This document shows positions 8,359 to 18,954 of a DNA stretch of 64,000 bases, piece by piece. Position 1 is the stretch's first letter. Every line of letters starts with the position of its first letter. Source of the DNA: Gemmatimonadetes bacterium SCN 70-22 (GTDB taxonomy: Bacteria > Gemmatimonadota > Gemmatimonadetes > Gemmatimonadales > Gemmatimonadaceae); the NCBI GenBank assembly GCA_001724275.1, contig MEDZ01000004.1:207199-271198 (forward strand). The letters run 5' to 3'. The position numbers and the translations under genes are program-made. The notes beneath the pieces are model-generated. The model did not search any database, was not told the DNA's origin, and saw only the letters and a list, made by a program, of their open reading frames with translations.

Positions 8359-9717
8359 TCACGCCGTCCCGTCGGGGAAGAACTCGTCGTGCAGGCGGCG
8401 CATCGCCTCCGCCACCTGGTCGCCATCGACCAGCATCGTCAGGTTGATGCCGCTGGCACTGAGCGAGAGCATGTGCACGCGCAGCGCCCTGAGGGCGGCG
8501 AGCGCGCGCGACATCGACTCGCTGGAGTCGGTGAGCCCCGCCCCCACGATCGCGACGATGCCGCGGTTGCGCTCCACCGAGACGTCGCCCAGGGGCGAGA
8601 GGTCGACCACCAGCGTGTCCAGGTGCGTGGCGTCGTCGATGGTGACGCTCACGCTGACCTCGGAGGTGGCGACGACGTCCACCGAGGTGCGGTGCCGGTC
8701 GAAGACCTCGAAGAGGGTGCGCAGGAAGCCGTGCTGCAGGAGCATCCGCGGGCTTCGCACCCGGAGCAGCGTCACCCCCTGCTTTCCCGCCAGCGCCACT
8801 ACCGGGCGCTTGGGGGCATCGAAGGTGATGAGCGTCCCCGTCCCCTCCGGGCGACGCGAGTTGAAGATGTACACCGGGATCCCGAGCCGGACGGCGGGGG
8901 TGATGGTGCTCGGGTGCAGGACCTTGGCCCCGAACGAGGCGAGTTCGCTGGCCTCGTCGAAGCGGATCCGGTCGATGAGGCGCGCCCCCTGCACCACGCG
9001 CGGGTCGGCGGTGAGCATCCCGTCCACGTCGGTCCAGATCTCGATCGCCTCGGCGCCTAACGCGGCTCCGAAGAGCGAGGCCGAGTAGTCGGAGCCCCCG
9101 CGCCCGAGCGTCGTCACGATTCCCTGCTCGGTGGATCCGATGTACCCCCCCAGCACCGGCACGGCGCCCCGGTCGACGAGGGGGCGCAGGATCTTCTGGG
9201 TCGTCTCGGCGATCCGGTCCGGACGCGGCTCGGCCTTGCCGAACCGGTCGCCCGTGATCATCACCGTCGTGGCGTCGACGTGCTCGGCCGGGATCCCGCG
9301 CGCCGCCAGCGCCGCCGTGACCAGCAGCGACGACAGCATCTCGCCCTTGGCCGAGATGGCATCCTTGCTGCGCGCCGTGGCGTGCCCCAGCACCGACAGC
9401 GCCTCCGCCAGCGACGCCAGTTCGTCGAACGTGGCGCTCAATTCGCCCATCACCTCGCGCGCCTGCGGGGCATCACCGAGGAGTTGCTCGGCCGCGGCCA
9501 GGTGCCGCTCGCGGAGTGCCTCGACACCACGGATCGCGCTGATGAGCTGACCCTCGGCGGCCTGTTCGGCGATCGCGATCAACGCATTCGTGGCGCCGCC
9601 CATGGCCGAGACGACGACGATCGGGCGGCGCGGAAGGCGCGAGTGCACGATGGTGGCCAGCCGCTCGATCGCCGCCGCGTCACCGACGGAGGTCCCGCCG
9701 AACTTGACGACAATCAT
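8359..9717 (-). CDS. lysC: Aspartate kinase
   Basis: Phosphorylates aspartate to enter the aspartate-family pathway. 452 aa, monofunctional (no homoserine dehydrogenase domain). KFGGTSVGD at residues 5-13 and TTLGRGGSDYSASL form the kinase active site. From about residue 300 two ACT modules follow (VTLLRVRSPRML..., VAIVGAGLTDSSESMSRALAAL), so feedback control by lysine and/or threonine is likely. The ATG overlaps the asd stop (ATGA), and its stop overlaps the alternative GTG of dapB. FGAALGAEA is one of the sites encoding Leu-Gly by the octamer CGTTAGGC. Confidence 0.96.
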   Translation of the reverse strand: MIVVKFGGTSVGDAAAIERLATIVHSRLPRRPIVVVSAMGGATNALIAIAEQAAEGQLISAIRGVEALRERHLAAAEQLLGDAPQAREVMGELSATFDELASLAEALSVLGHATARSKDAISAKGEMLSSLLVTAALAARGIPAEHVDATTVMITGDRFGKAEPRPDRIAETTQKILRPLVDRGAVPVLGGYIGSTEQGIVTTLGRGGSDYSASLFGAALGAEAIEIWTDVDGMLTADPRVVQGARLIDRIRFDEASELASFGAKVLHPSTITPAVRLGIPVYIFNSRRPEGTGTLITFDAPKRPVVALAGKQGVTLLRVRSPRMLLQHGFLRTLFEVFDRHRTSVDVVATSEVSVSVTIDDATHLDTLVVDLSPLGDVSVERNRGIVAIVGAGLTDSSESMSRALAALRALRVHMLSLSASGINLTMLVDGDQVAEAMRRLHDEFFPDGTA

Positions 9718-10802
9718 GCGGCGTCGATCGCCCCCTGCGCCGCGAGGAGTTCGGCGTTAAGGATCGAGCCGCCCGCGGCCCCGCGGATCGTGTTGTGCCC
9801 GAGGGCGACGAGCTTGACGTCGAGGATGGGATCCGGGCGCACGCGCCCGACGGTGACCGTCATGCCTCGCCCGGCGCCGACGTCGCGGCGCGTCTGCGGG
9901 CGATCGACGGCGTCGGTGACGACGAGCGGGGACTCGGGGGCCGAGGGGAGCCCGCGCGCCTCGGCACACCCGCGCCATGCGCCCAGCGCCTCGGACGCCT
10001 CGGGTGCCGATACGCGGCGACCGAAGCCGACCGAGAGGCAGACGAGGTGCCCGTTCTCCGTGGCCACGCGATTGGCGTGCGCGCTGACGGCGAAGGGGGC
10101 GAACGCGACGGCGCCGTGGTGCAGCGTGCCCAGCATCTTGTTGATCTCACGCTCGATCTTCGGCTCCTCGTCGCCGATGTACGGGATGACGTTGCCGAGG
10201 ATGTCGAGCGACGGCACCCCGGGATAGCCGGCGCCGGAGACCGCCTGCATGGTGGTCACGAAGACCTTCTCGATGCCGAACGCCTGGTGCAGCGGGGCGA
10301 GCGCGACCGTGGCGACCGTCGCGGCGCAGTTGGCGTTGGTCACGATCCCGCCGCCAGGCGCAAAGCCGCGAGCGCGCCGCTGCCCCTCGAGCAGGGCCAG
10401 GTGGGGGGCATTGACCTCGGGAATCACCAGCGGCACGTCGGGCTCCATGCGATAGTTCTTCGCATTGCTGAGCACGAGGGCCCCGGCGCGCGCAAAGCGG
10501 GCTTCGACCTCACCGGCGACGTTCGCGTCGAGCGCGGAGAAGACGATACGGGCCCTGACCTGCGACGGGTCGCAGGCGGAGACCGTCAACCCCGCCACCT
10601 CGGACGGCATGGCCCCCTCGATCCAGCGCGTCGCCTCGGCGTAGGTCTTTCCCGCCGAGCGCTCGGAGGCGGCGACGTCGGTCACCTCGAACCACGGGTG
10701 GCCCTGGAGGAGGCGAATGAAGGTCTGACCGACGGCCCCGGTGGCACCCAGCACCGCGACCGGCCACTTGTGGGCCGGCTTCAACGAGGAACGCGACATC
10801 AT
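9714..10802 (-). CDS. asd: Aspartate-semialdehyde dehydrogenase (archaeal/fungal-type subgroup)
   Basis: Reduces aspartyl phosphate to aspartate semialdehyde. 362 aa. GATGAVGQ (residues 19-26) binds NADP; the catalytic cysteine is C159 in NANCAAT. VSGAGYPGVPSLDILGNVIPYIGDEE and the SAHANRV region resemble the branch best known from archaea and fungi rather than the E. coli-type enzyme; this is a family judgement from motifs. It starts at a double ATG overlapping the stop of the upstream M20 peptidase and is coupled to lysC downstream. Confidence 0.93.
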   Translation of the reverse strand: MMSRSSLKPAHKWPVAVLGATGAVGQTFIRLLQGHPWFEVTDVAASERSAGKTYAEATRWIEGAMPSEVAGLTVSACDPSQVRARIVFSALDANVAGEVEARFARAGALVLSNAKNYRMEPDVPLVIPEVNAPHLALLEGQRRARGFAPGGGIVTNANCAATVATVALAPLHQAFGIEKVFVTTMQAVSGAGYPGVPSLDILGNVIPYIGDEEPKIEREINKMLGTLHHGAVAFAPFAVSAHANRVATENGHLVCLSVGFGRRVSAPEASEALGAWRGCAEARGLPSAPESPLVVTDAVDRPQTRRDVGAGRGMTVTVGRVRPDPILDVKLVALGHNTIRGAAGGSILNAELLAAQGAIDAA

Positions 10803-11806
10803 GAATCGAGGAGGGCGCGCACGAGCCGCTGGTAGCCCTCGACCGCGGCGCGCAGCTCGCCGATGTCGATGAACTCGTCAGGCGTGTGCGCGACGTGGAT
10901 CGAGCCCGGGCCGAAGAGGAGGGGCGTTCCCCAGCGATCGAGCAGCGGGATATCGGAGGTGTACGCGACCGGCGACGTCTCGAAGCCGGCGATCGTGTGG
11001 AAGCGCTGCGCCGGGATGTGCGACCCGTAGGTGAGCTCGGCACGCCCGGCCACCCACGCCTCGAGCTGCGCCCTCACCTCGTCCACCGGTCCAACGAGAC
11101 GGAACATCAACTCCACCTCGCAACTTCCGGGGATGATGTTCGCCTCGGTCCCGCCACGAATCGTCCCGATGTTCACCGTCGTGTCGCCGAGCCCCGGGTC
11201 GGAGGGCCAGGAGACGTCCTTGAGCGTGGGGAGGAGCGCGAGCATCGGCTCGATGGCCGACTGTCCCAGGTGCGGATAGGCGGAGTGCGCTTCCCTGCCC
11301 CGCGTACGCAGGTGCACGCGGAGCGATCCCTTGGCCCCGAGGGCGAGCCGGCTCTCGGTGGGCTCGCCGTTCACGAGGAAGCGCGACGTGGCGGGGAGCC
11401 GGTTGGCCGCACGCGCGCCATCCGATCCCTTTTCCTCGCCGACGACGAGCAGGAGGTCGACACGGTCCTCGCCCGCAGCTGCAAGCACGTCGGCCGCGAC
11501 GAGCATCGCGGCCGCGATCCCCTTCGCGTCGCAGGCGCCGCGCCCGTACAGCCGGTCCCCTTCGAGCCGAGGGGGAACGTAGGGGGGGACGGTGTCGAGG
11601 TGCGTGGAGAGCGTCACGCCGCCCCCGGCGCGCGAGGCCCAGACGTTGCCGCGACCGGGGGTGACTTCCTGGACGGTGACGTTCCACCCGCGGGCCACGA
11701 GCCAGCGGGAGACGTAGTCCACGATCCTGCCTTCGCCTGCGGTGGGCGATTCGATCGCCATGAGCTCGGCGGCGAGCGCAACGACATCTGCCATGTCGCG
11801 TATCAT
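10799..11806 (-). CDS. M20 family metallopeptidase, probable succinyl-DAP desuccinylase (DapE/ArgE-like)
   Basis: A dizinc M20 deacylase of about 335 aa. Metal and catalytic motifs are in order: STHLDTVPP (His and Asp), LYGRGACDAKG (bridging Asp), VVGEEKGSDG (general-base Glu and metal Glu), NGEPTE, and the C-terminal HVAHTPDEFI with the last metal His. The internal dimerisation domain (about 160-270) contains REAHSAYPHLG. Position at the head of the asd-lysC-dapB-dapA-dapD operon argues for N-succinyl-LL-DAP desuccinylation, which is otherwise missing here. Motifs alone cannot separate DapE from acetylornithine or acetyl-lysine deacetylase, so no symbol is given. Starts at 11806 (MIRDMADV) or 11794 (MADVVAL) are both possible. 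Confidence 0.85.
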   Translation of the reverse strand: MIRDMADVVALAAELMAIESPTAGEGRIVDYVSRWLVARGWNVTVQEVTPGRGNVWASRAGGGVTLSTHLDTVPPYVPPRLEGDRLYGRGACDAKGIAAAMLVAADVLAAAGEDRVDLLLVVGEEKGSDGARAANRLPATSRFLVNGEPTESRLALGAKGSLRVHLRTRGREAHSAYPHLGQSAIEPMLALLPTLKDVSWPSDPGLGDTTVNIGTIRGGTEANIIPGSCEVELMFRLVGPVDEVRAQLEAWVAGRAELTYGSHIPAQRFHTIAGFETSPVAYTSDIPLLDRWGTPLLFGPGSIHVAHTPDEFIDIGELRAAVEGYQRLVRALLDS

Positions 11807-11838
11807 AGCCGCCGACGCTCGAAGCTTGGAGGGGGGGA

Positions 11839-11921
11839 TGCGCGGGGCGGGACTCGAACCCGCACTCGGTTGCCCGAAGGGGATTTTAAGTCCCCCGCGT
11901 CTACCATTTCGCCACCCGCGC
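11839..11921 (-). tRNA. tRNA-Leu (anticodon TAA)
   Basis: 83-nt cloverleaf on the minus strand. The 7-bp acceptor GCGCGGG/CCCGCGC has discriminator A. The D arm is GGCGAAATGGTAGACGC, the anticodon stem GGGGA/TCCCC with loop CTTAAAA (anticodon TAA), then a short variable arm and T arm GGTTCGAGTCC. CCA is not encoded. It reads UUA and, by wobble, UUG. UUA is rare in these genes except within the over-represented CGTTAGGC motif. Confidence 0.96.
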
Positions 11922-12062
11922 CGCGCAGCGCGACCAGCCGCGCGCCACCGCGCGCGCCGAGCCACCGCACCGCCTCGACATGAGAAAAAACAAAAGACGA
12001 GACCACGAGCCCCGCCCCCTCGCGTCTTCCCGTCTTCTCGCCTTCTCGTCCTCCAGATCAGA

Positions 12063-12135
12063 AGCGGGAAACGGGACTCGAACCCGCGACCCCAACCTTG
12101 GCAAGGTTGTGCTCTACCAACTGAGCTATTCCCGC
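12063..12135 (-). tRNA. tRNA-Gly (anticodon GCC)
   Basis: 73-nt cloverleaf: acceptor GCGGGAA/TTCCCGC, D arm TAGCTCAGTTGGTAGAGCA, anticodon stem CAACC/GGTTG with loop TTGCCAA (GCC), T arm GGGTTCGAGTCCC, discriminator U. CCA is not encoded. Together with tRNA-Leu it sits upstream of the lysine operon on the same strand. Confidence 0.97.
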
Positions 12136-12245
12136 GACGCGCGAAGTATAGCCGTCGCGCCGCGTGGCAAACAAGACGAGCGCTGTCGCCCTCCACGCCG
12201 CGCGTCCGTCGCCCCGTGCGCTCGCGCGCACGCCGACGCCGACGC

Positions 12246-13444
<1,199 letters not shown>

Positions 13445-13448
<4 letters not shown>

Positions 13449-15223
13449 GGGGCGACACCGAGCGCGTGCACGGCGTACCACAGGGTGTATGCCAGCAACC
13501 CGGCCAGCGAGGCGTCGCCGCCATCGGCCGTGGCCCGTCCCTCGGCGTCCACCTGCTCCGCCGCCAGCCCCTGGTGCAACGGGGCGCGCCGAAGCCACTG
13601 CATGACCTCCTTCGCATCCGGGCCAAGGAGCCGCGCGATCTGCTGCGCCAGGACGCGAGGTTGCAGGTCGATGGAGCGCACGGTCCGCCGGTAGGCGGAG
13701 TCGCGGCGGTCGAGCGTCTCGTACATCGGGAGCCAGACGACCGACGCGGCCGGCTCGTCGTCGGCGACCGCCTCGCCACCCAGGTTCACCGCCGACATGA
13801 GGATGGGCTTGCCGCCGCGCTCACCGGCGAAGTGGCGCTGGATCGCCGCGCGCACCGCCTCCGGGTCCTCGACGCCGCGCGCCGTCTCCTCGTCGAGGGT
13901 GCGGCGGAAGACGTCGAGCGCCTGAGCCGCCACGGCATTCCCGTGCAGCGTGTACGGGAAGGCCGCCGGACGACCGGCGGGGGTGATCTCGGTCGAGTAC
14001 AGCGGGATGGCCTCGTGCCGGCGGGCGCTGATGTCCTCGTGCGAGCCGTAGAGCGTATCGGCGATGATCGGTTCCTCGACGATCTGGTCGTCGCCGGTCT
14101 CGCGGATGTAGCGATCGATGGCGAGGGCGTAGGCGCCCGCCCCCTCGAGCGAGAAGCCGGGTTCGAACAGCGTCCCGTCCAGGTAGCGCACGCCGACGCC
14201 GGGGGAGTAGCCGTGCAGCTCACAGGCGCGCAGGATCAGCTCGCGCGCCAGCGGCGCATCCGCCAGCTGCACCGCGGGGATGGTCCACATCAGCGCCTCC
14301 CACTCGCGCACCGTGACGCCGCGCGAGTGCCACGGGACGCGCGAGCGCACGAGGTAGAAATGCGCGTCGTCGAGCGCCCGCCCCACACCGTAGAAGTAGG
14401 CGAAGAGCAGGTTGCGGTTGATGATCGTGTCGATGCCGTCGTGCCCGCTGGTCTGCTCCAGCGCGCGAAGGGCGTCGCGCGTGGCCGAGAGCAGGGAGCG
14501 CCAGCCGCGACGACGCATCACGGCGACCGTCGCCTCGGCGCCATCGCCCTCCGGCCCGACCGCGAGGAAGAAGGCCGCCTCGGCCATCCCCGCCGGCGGG
14601 ACGCGCACCTCGCGCTGGATGGCGTATTCCCGCTCGTTAGGGACCTCGATGGTCGCCCCCCCATCGGCGCCGATCGCGACGGCGACGAGCCCGGGGACGG
14701 CGTCCCCGCCGAGGATCACCGCCTCGGTGGCGCCGCGCCGCACCGCATGCGCATCCACGAACGGGCGCGCCGCCTTTACGCGCAGCTGGCGGTGCCCCAG
14801 CGTCCCTTCCAGCCCCACCGTCACCTGCACGCTCCCCTGCCCCCGGTTCTCGAAGGCGAAGGCATACACCGCCCCCGCCGTGTCGGCGTCGCGCCCGTAG
14901 GGAGCGAAGATGGTCGCACGCACGACCAGCGAACCGATCGTGGCGGTGAACGTCGGGAGCCAGCCGAAGGCACGTTCCCACGCCAGCGTGGTACGAGTCC
15001 ATTCCACCGCGACGCCGTCGATCGCGAGGACCGGTCGCGCCAGGGCGGGCTCACGGCCACTCGCAAAATCGGCCCCGCCGGCAAATTCCACCGCCGCGCG
15101 GGCGCCCCGGTGCAACGTGCCGACCGCGTGGAGGGAACCGTCGACCGGGTGGATGCACGGGAGCGAGATCCAGTGGTTGCCGGTGAGTTGCCAGGGGATC
15201 GGGGGAATCGGCGAAGCGTTCAC
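13445..15223 (-). CDS. Putative six-hairpin glycosidase-like protein
   Basis: 592 aa from a GTG start (MNASPIPP). No family could be named with certainty. An N-terminal half of beta-rich character (about 20-230) is followed by a helical segment rich in Trp, Tyr and acidic residues (for example HFYLVRSRVPWHSRGVTVREWEALMWTIP, GVRYLDGTLFEPGFSLEGAGAYALAIDRYIRETGD, PYTLHGNAVAAQALDVFRRTL). That layout and composition are typical of (alpha/alpha)6-barrel glycosidases and phosphorylases. No signal peptide, so probably cytoplasmic. Overlaps galK by 4 nt, consistent with release of a sugar then phosphorylated by GalK. Substrate unknown. Confidence 0.55.
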
Positions 15224-15300
15224 GGCTCAATTACTTTCGATGATGCGGGACTCGGTCCGGGCGCCGGCGTGGCGCACGGCGCGGGGGCCGCCATTTCCAG

Positions 15301-17064
15301 ATGCCTCAACTTACCGTGCCGACCCAACAGCTCAAACGACGTTGCGCGCGAGCAGGCGCTGCGGCTTGGATAGTCCCGGCACTCGCCCTCCTGCCGGGCG
15401 TCGCCGGGGCGCAGCGCGCCCTCGGCCCGTCGGACGATGCCACCGTCCTCCCCCGCGGCGTCCTGCGGATCGGCTTGCAGCCGACCTTCGGTCGCGCGAA
15501 CGAGCGGTTCGGCAACGGGGGGAACGGGCGCAGCGAAGGGACCGTGGAACGTCTCGGTGTCGACTACGACCTCGACTCGCTGGGCCCGGCACGCTTCGAG
15601 CCCCTCCGTCCGCTGACGTCGGCCCTGCAGGCGCTCACCGGCAAGACCGACGTCGCCAGCTCGCTGGGAAGGTTGCGCGTCGACTTCGACGCCTCGCGAG
15701 TCACCACCCCCATCTCCCTCGAGTACGGGGTGACGCGGCGCATCATGCTCGGCGTGATGGTCCCCTACGTGAAAACGCGCAACGAGGTCTCGCTCATCCC
15801 GAACCCCGGCCGCAACGAGGGGACGATGGGGGTGAACCCGGCGCTCGCGCACGAGGGCGCCCGGGCGCAGAACCTTGCCGTCTCCACCCAGCTCGGCGAG
15901 GCGGTCAGCCGTCTCCAGGGGCTGCTCGCCAGCTGCACCGGAAGCGCCGCCCCGGAGTGCGCCGCCATCAACGCCGATCGCGCACGGGCCACGCAGCTGG
16001 CGGGGAGCGGGGCGATGGTCGTCTCGGCCATCGGGCGCGTCTACGGCACGCGCGCCGGCGAGGGGGCGCGCTTCGCCCCGGTCGAGGGGTCGGCGCTCCA
16101 GAACGACGTCTTCGCACGTCTCGCCTCCCTCTCCACCGCGTTCGCCGGTTTCCTGGGCGCGCCGTCCGGCCGGGCCAACTGGGTCGATGCACGGCCCATC
16201 GGGGCCCCGCTGATGGGACTGGCCGACCTGAACGCCATCGTGAGCGACTCGGCGTTCGGCATCGGTGCCGTGCCGCTGGAGACGGTGGAGCGCTCGCACA
16301 TCGGCGACGTCGAGGTGGGAGCCAAGATCCTCCTGTATGACGGACTGGGGGCCCGCCCCCCGCAGCGCGTCGACTCTCGCGGCTTCAAGTTCCGACTCGC
16401 GGTCGGCGGCGTGTATCGCCGCGGGACGGCGCAGCTGGACTCTCCCGACGACTTTGCCGACATCGGGACCGGCGACGGGCAGGATGACATCGAGGGGCGC
16501 GTCTTCGCCGACCTGCTCTTCGGCCGGCGGTTCTGGGCCTCCATCGTCGCGCGCTACGGCGTGCAGCAAGCCGACGAGCAGTACCTGCGCATCACCGATA
16601 CCCCCAACGCCCCGTTCGCTCCGCTGTACCGCCGCCAGTACGTGGGACGTGACCTGGGCGACTACTTCGTGGGCGAGTTCTCGCCGCGCATCGGGATCAC
16701 CGATGCGCTGATGGCCAGCGCCACGTACAGCTACTACCGCAAGGGCGAGGATTCGTACACGGGGAGCTTCCCGGTCACCAACCTCGCCGGGGAGTCGGTG
16801 ACGCTGGACGCGTCGGCGCTCGATGCGGGAACGGCGCGCACCGAACAGCGCCTCGTCGCGGGATTCACGTACTCCACGATGGCCGCCTGGTACCGCGGGC
16901 GCTCGACGCTTCCGCTCGAGGTGAGCTACATGGTGGGGCAGTCGATGCGTGGGACGGGGAACGCCCCGAAGACCTTCACGCAGGCCATCGGGCTGCGCGT
17001 CTATGCCCGGCTGTTCGGCTCCGCCGAGTCGCGCCCGCTCCCCCGTCCCCGCGTGGTTCGTTAG
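15301..17064 (+). CDS. Exported protein, predicted outer-membrane beta-barrel
   Basis: 587 aa, function not recognised. A signal peptide is clear: basic KRRCAR, hydrophobic AAAWIVPALALLPGV and an AGA-Q cleavage site near residue 37. The mature part alternates short amphipathic segments of the type FKFRLAVGGVYRRG, VFADLLFGRRFWASIVARYGV, LMASATYSYYRKG and LRVYARLFG, as expected of outer-membrane barrel strands. A central Ala/Gly-rich stretch (about 180-300) may be helical or periplasmic. It is divergent from the glycosidase gene with only 77 bp between them. The stop TAG lies in CGTTAGGC. Could be a porin-like or autotransporter-like protein; no substrate can be assigned. Confidence 0.6.
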   Translation: MPQLTVPTQQLKRRCARAGAAAWIVPALALLPGVAGAQRALGPSDDATVLPRGVLRIGLQPTFGRANERFGNGGNGRSEGTVERLGVDYDLDSLGPARFEPLRPLTSALQALTGKTDVASSLGRLRVDFDASRVTTPISLEYGVTRRIMLGVMVPYVKTRNEVSLIPNPGRNEGTMGVNPALAHEGARAQNLAVSTQLGEAVSRLQGLLASCTGSAAPECAAINADRARATQLAGSGAMVVSAIGRVYGTRAGEGARFAPVEGSALQNDVFARLASLSTAFAGFLGAPSGRANWVDARPIGAPLMGLADLNAIVSDSAFGIGAVPLETVERSHIGDVEVGAKILLYDGLGARPPQRVDSRGFKFRLAVGGVYRRGTAQLDSPDDFADIGTGDGQDDIEGRVFADLLFGRRFWASIVARYGVQQADEQYLRITDTPNAPFAPLYRRQYVGRDLGDYFVGEFSPRIGITDALMASATYSYYRKGEDSYTGSFPVTNLAGESVTLDASALDAGTARTEQRLVAGFTYSTMAAWYRGRSTLPLEVSYMVGQSMRGTGNAPKTFTQAIGLRVYARLFGSAESRPLPRPRVVR

Positions 17065-17090
17065 GCGCGTCGCGGCGCCCGGGCGTCGCC

Positions 17091-17184
17091 GCGCGTGCCG
17101 AAGCGCGTGCCGAAGCGCGTGCCGAAGCGCGTGCCGAAGCGCGTGCCGAAGCGCGTGCCGAAGCGCGTGCCGAAGCGCGTGACG
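17091..17184. repeat. 12-bp tandem repeat array
   Basis: About 7.8 copies of AAGCGCGTGCCG: six perfect units from 17101, a partial one before (17091-17100), and a last one with one change (17173-17184). It fills the gap between the convergent exported-protein gene and recN. The unit length keeps frame (Pro-Lys-Arg-Val), but no gene uses it. Confidence 0.95.
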
Positions 17185-17208
17185 GAGGGTGGGGCGTGGC
17201 GCGCTTCG

Positions 17209-18951
17209 TCATTCGTTCCGTCCGGCGTTCCGCCGGGCGCGCGCCCTCCCCTTGCCGGGGACGGCAGGAGTGGCCCGGGGTGGGGCGCTGGCCGCTGCCT
17301 CCAGCAATTCGCGGGCGTGTGCCCGGCTCGCGTCGCTCTCCGGGTCCCCCCCCAACATGCGGGCGATCTCGGTGACGCGCGCCTCGCCGTCCACCACGCG
17401 CAGGTCGGCCGTGGTCACCCCGCCCCGGGCTCCCTTGCTCACCACGATGTGGTGGTGGGCGCGCGCCGCGATCTGCGGGAGGTGGGTGATGGCCAGGACC
17501 TGATGGTGCTCCGCCACCTTGCGCATCGTGTCGCCGACACAGAGGCCGACGCGTCCGCCGATCCCGGCGTCGACCTCGTCGAAGATCAACGTCGGAACGC
17601 CGTCGAGCCGGGCCAGGATCGTCTTGAGGGCGAGCATGACACGGGCCAGCTCGCCGCCCGATGCCACGCGCGCCAGGGCCCGTGCCTCGAGCCCCACGTT
17701 GAGCGCCACGCGGTACTCCACCTCCTCTGCCCCGTTGCGCCCGACCTCGGTGCGCGGGGTGAGCGCCACCGTGAGTCGCCCGTCGGCGAGCCCCAAGTCG
17801 GGGAAGACGCCGTCGACCGCGCGCTCGAGGGCGCGTGCGGCCGCCGCGCGGGACTGGCTGAGGGCGGTGGCCTCGCGGGCGAGGGCGGCCGCGAGCTGCG
17901 CCTCGCGCTGCGCCAGCACGCCGAGGTCGAGTCCGGCCGTGTCGACGAGATCGAGCTCGCCCTGCGACTCGCGCAGCGTCGCCAACGCCGCCTCCACGCT
18001 CCCGCCATGCTTGCGCGTGAGGCGGAAGACGAGGTCGCGGCGGCGCTCGAGCTCGGCCAGGCGCCCGGGATCGGCGTCGAGCCGCCCCTCGTAGTCGGCC
18101 ACCTCACGGGCGAGCTCCTCCAGCTGCACGAAGGCGGCATCCAGCATCTCCTGCAGCGGGCCGAGGGTGGGATCGAGGCGCGCGGCCGCGCCTAACGCGC
18201 GCTGCGCCGCCCCCAGGCGGCGCAGCGCCGATTCGTCGTCGCCGTCGATCGCTTCGCGGAGGTGGACGGCGTGCGCGCGCAGCTCTTCCACGTGCGAGAG
18301 CCGACGCACCTCCTCGTCGAGCCGCCCCTCCTCCCCGACCACGAGTCGCGCCTCCTCGAGTTCCCGGACGACGTGCCGCAGGTAATCGGCGCGGCGCTCG
18401 GCATCCGAACGGCGCGAGGACAGGGTGGCGACCTGCGTGCGGACCTGGGCCAGGGCATCGAACGCCTCGGTGACCCGCGCGCCCTGTGCCGTCGCCCCGC
18501 CGAAGGCATCCAGCACGCTCCGCTGCACGTCGGGATCGAGCAAGGTCTGCGACTCGTGCTGCCCGTGGATGTTGACGAGCGCGCGCCCCACTTCGGCCAG
18601 GATCCCGGTCGTGACGGTGGAGCCGTTGATCCACGCGCGGCTCCGGCCGCCGCTGGAGATCTCCCGTCGCAGGACGACGAGCCCGTCCTCGACCTCGACC
18701 CCGCGCCCGTCGAGGGTGGCAAGCACATCGGGGCGCGTGCCGGCGTCGAAGACCCCTTCGACACTCGCCTTGTCGGCCCCGCCGCGCACCAGGTCGGCGC
18801 TCCCCCGCTCGCCCAGCAGGAGCCCCAGCGCCTCGACGATGATGGACTTCCCCGCTCCCGTCTCCCCCGACAGGACGTTGAAGCCGGGCCGGAGCGGAAG
18901 CGCGACCGACTCGAGGATGGCGACGTTGCGGATGCGCAGTTCCGTCAGCAT
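17209..18951 (-). CDS. recN: DNA repair protein RecN
   Basis: SMC-like ATPase for double-strand-break repair. 580 aa, standard length. The Walker A GETGAGKS is at residues 29-36 and the head subdomain runs to about 150 (NIHGQHESQTLLD is diagnostic for RecN). Two coiled-coil arms (about 155-215 and 270-360) follow. The C-terminal head has signature ARVASGGELARVMLALK and Walker B LIFDEVDAGIGGRVG. The tail is basic and poorly conserved (PGKGRARARRNAGRNE). It starts 3 bp after nadK ends, a pairing common in bacteria. Confidence 0.96.
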   Translation of the reverse strand: MLTELRIRNVAILESVALPLRPGFNVLSGETGAGKSIIVEALGLLLGERGSADLVRGGADKASVEGVFDAGTRPDVLATLDGRGVEVEDGLVVLRREISSGGRSRAWINGSTVTTGILAEVGRALVNIHGQHESQTLLDPDVQRSVLDAFGGATAQGARVTEAFDALAQVRTQVATLSSRRSDAERRADYLRHVVRELEEARLVVGEEGRLDEEVRRLSHVEELRAHAVHLREAIDGDDESALRRLGAAQRALGAAARLDPTLGPLQEMLDAAFVQLEELAREVADYEGRLDADPGRLAELERRRDLVFRLTRKHGGSVEAALATLRESQGELDLVDTAGLDLGVLAQREAQLAAALAREATALSQSRAAAARALERAVDGVFPDLGLADGRLTVALTPRTEVGRNGAEEVEYRVALNVGLEARALARVASGGELARVMLALKTILARLDGVPTLIFDEVDAGIGGRVGLCVGDTMRKVAEHHQVLAITHLPQIAARAHHHIVVSKGARGGVTTADLRVVDGEARVTEIARMLGGDPESDASRAHARELLEAAASAPPRATPAVPGKGRARARRNAGRNE

Positions 18952-18954
18952 GCC

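Noticed and set aside
17095..18195. Plus-strand frame beginning with a Pro-Lys-Arg-Val repeat
   Set aside because: It is the translation of the 12-bp array followed by the antisense strand of recN; no RBS or family support.
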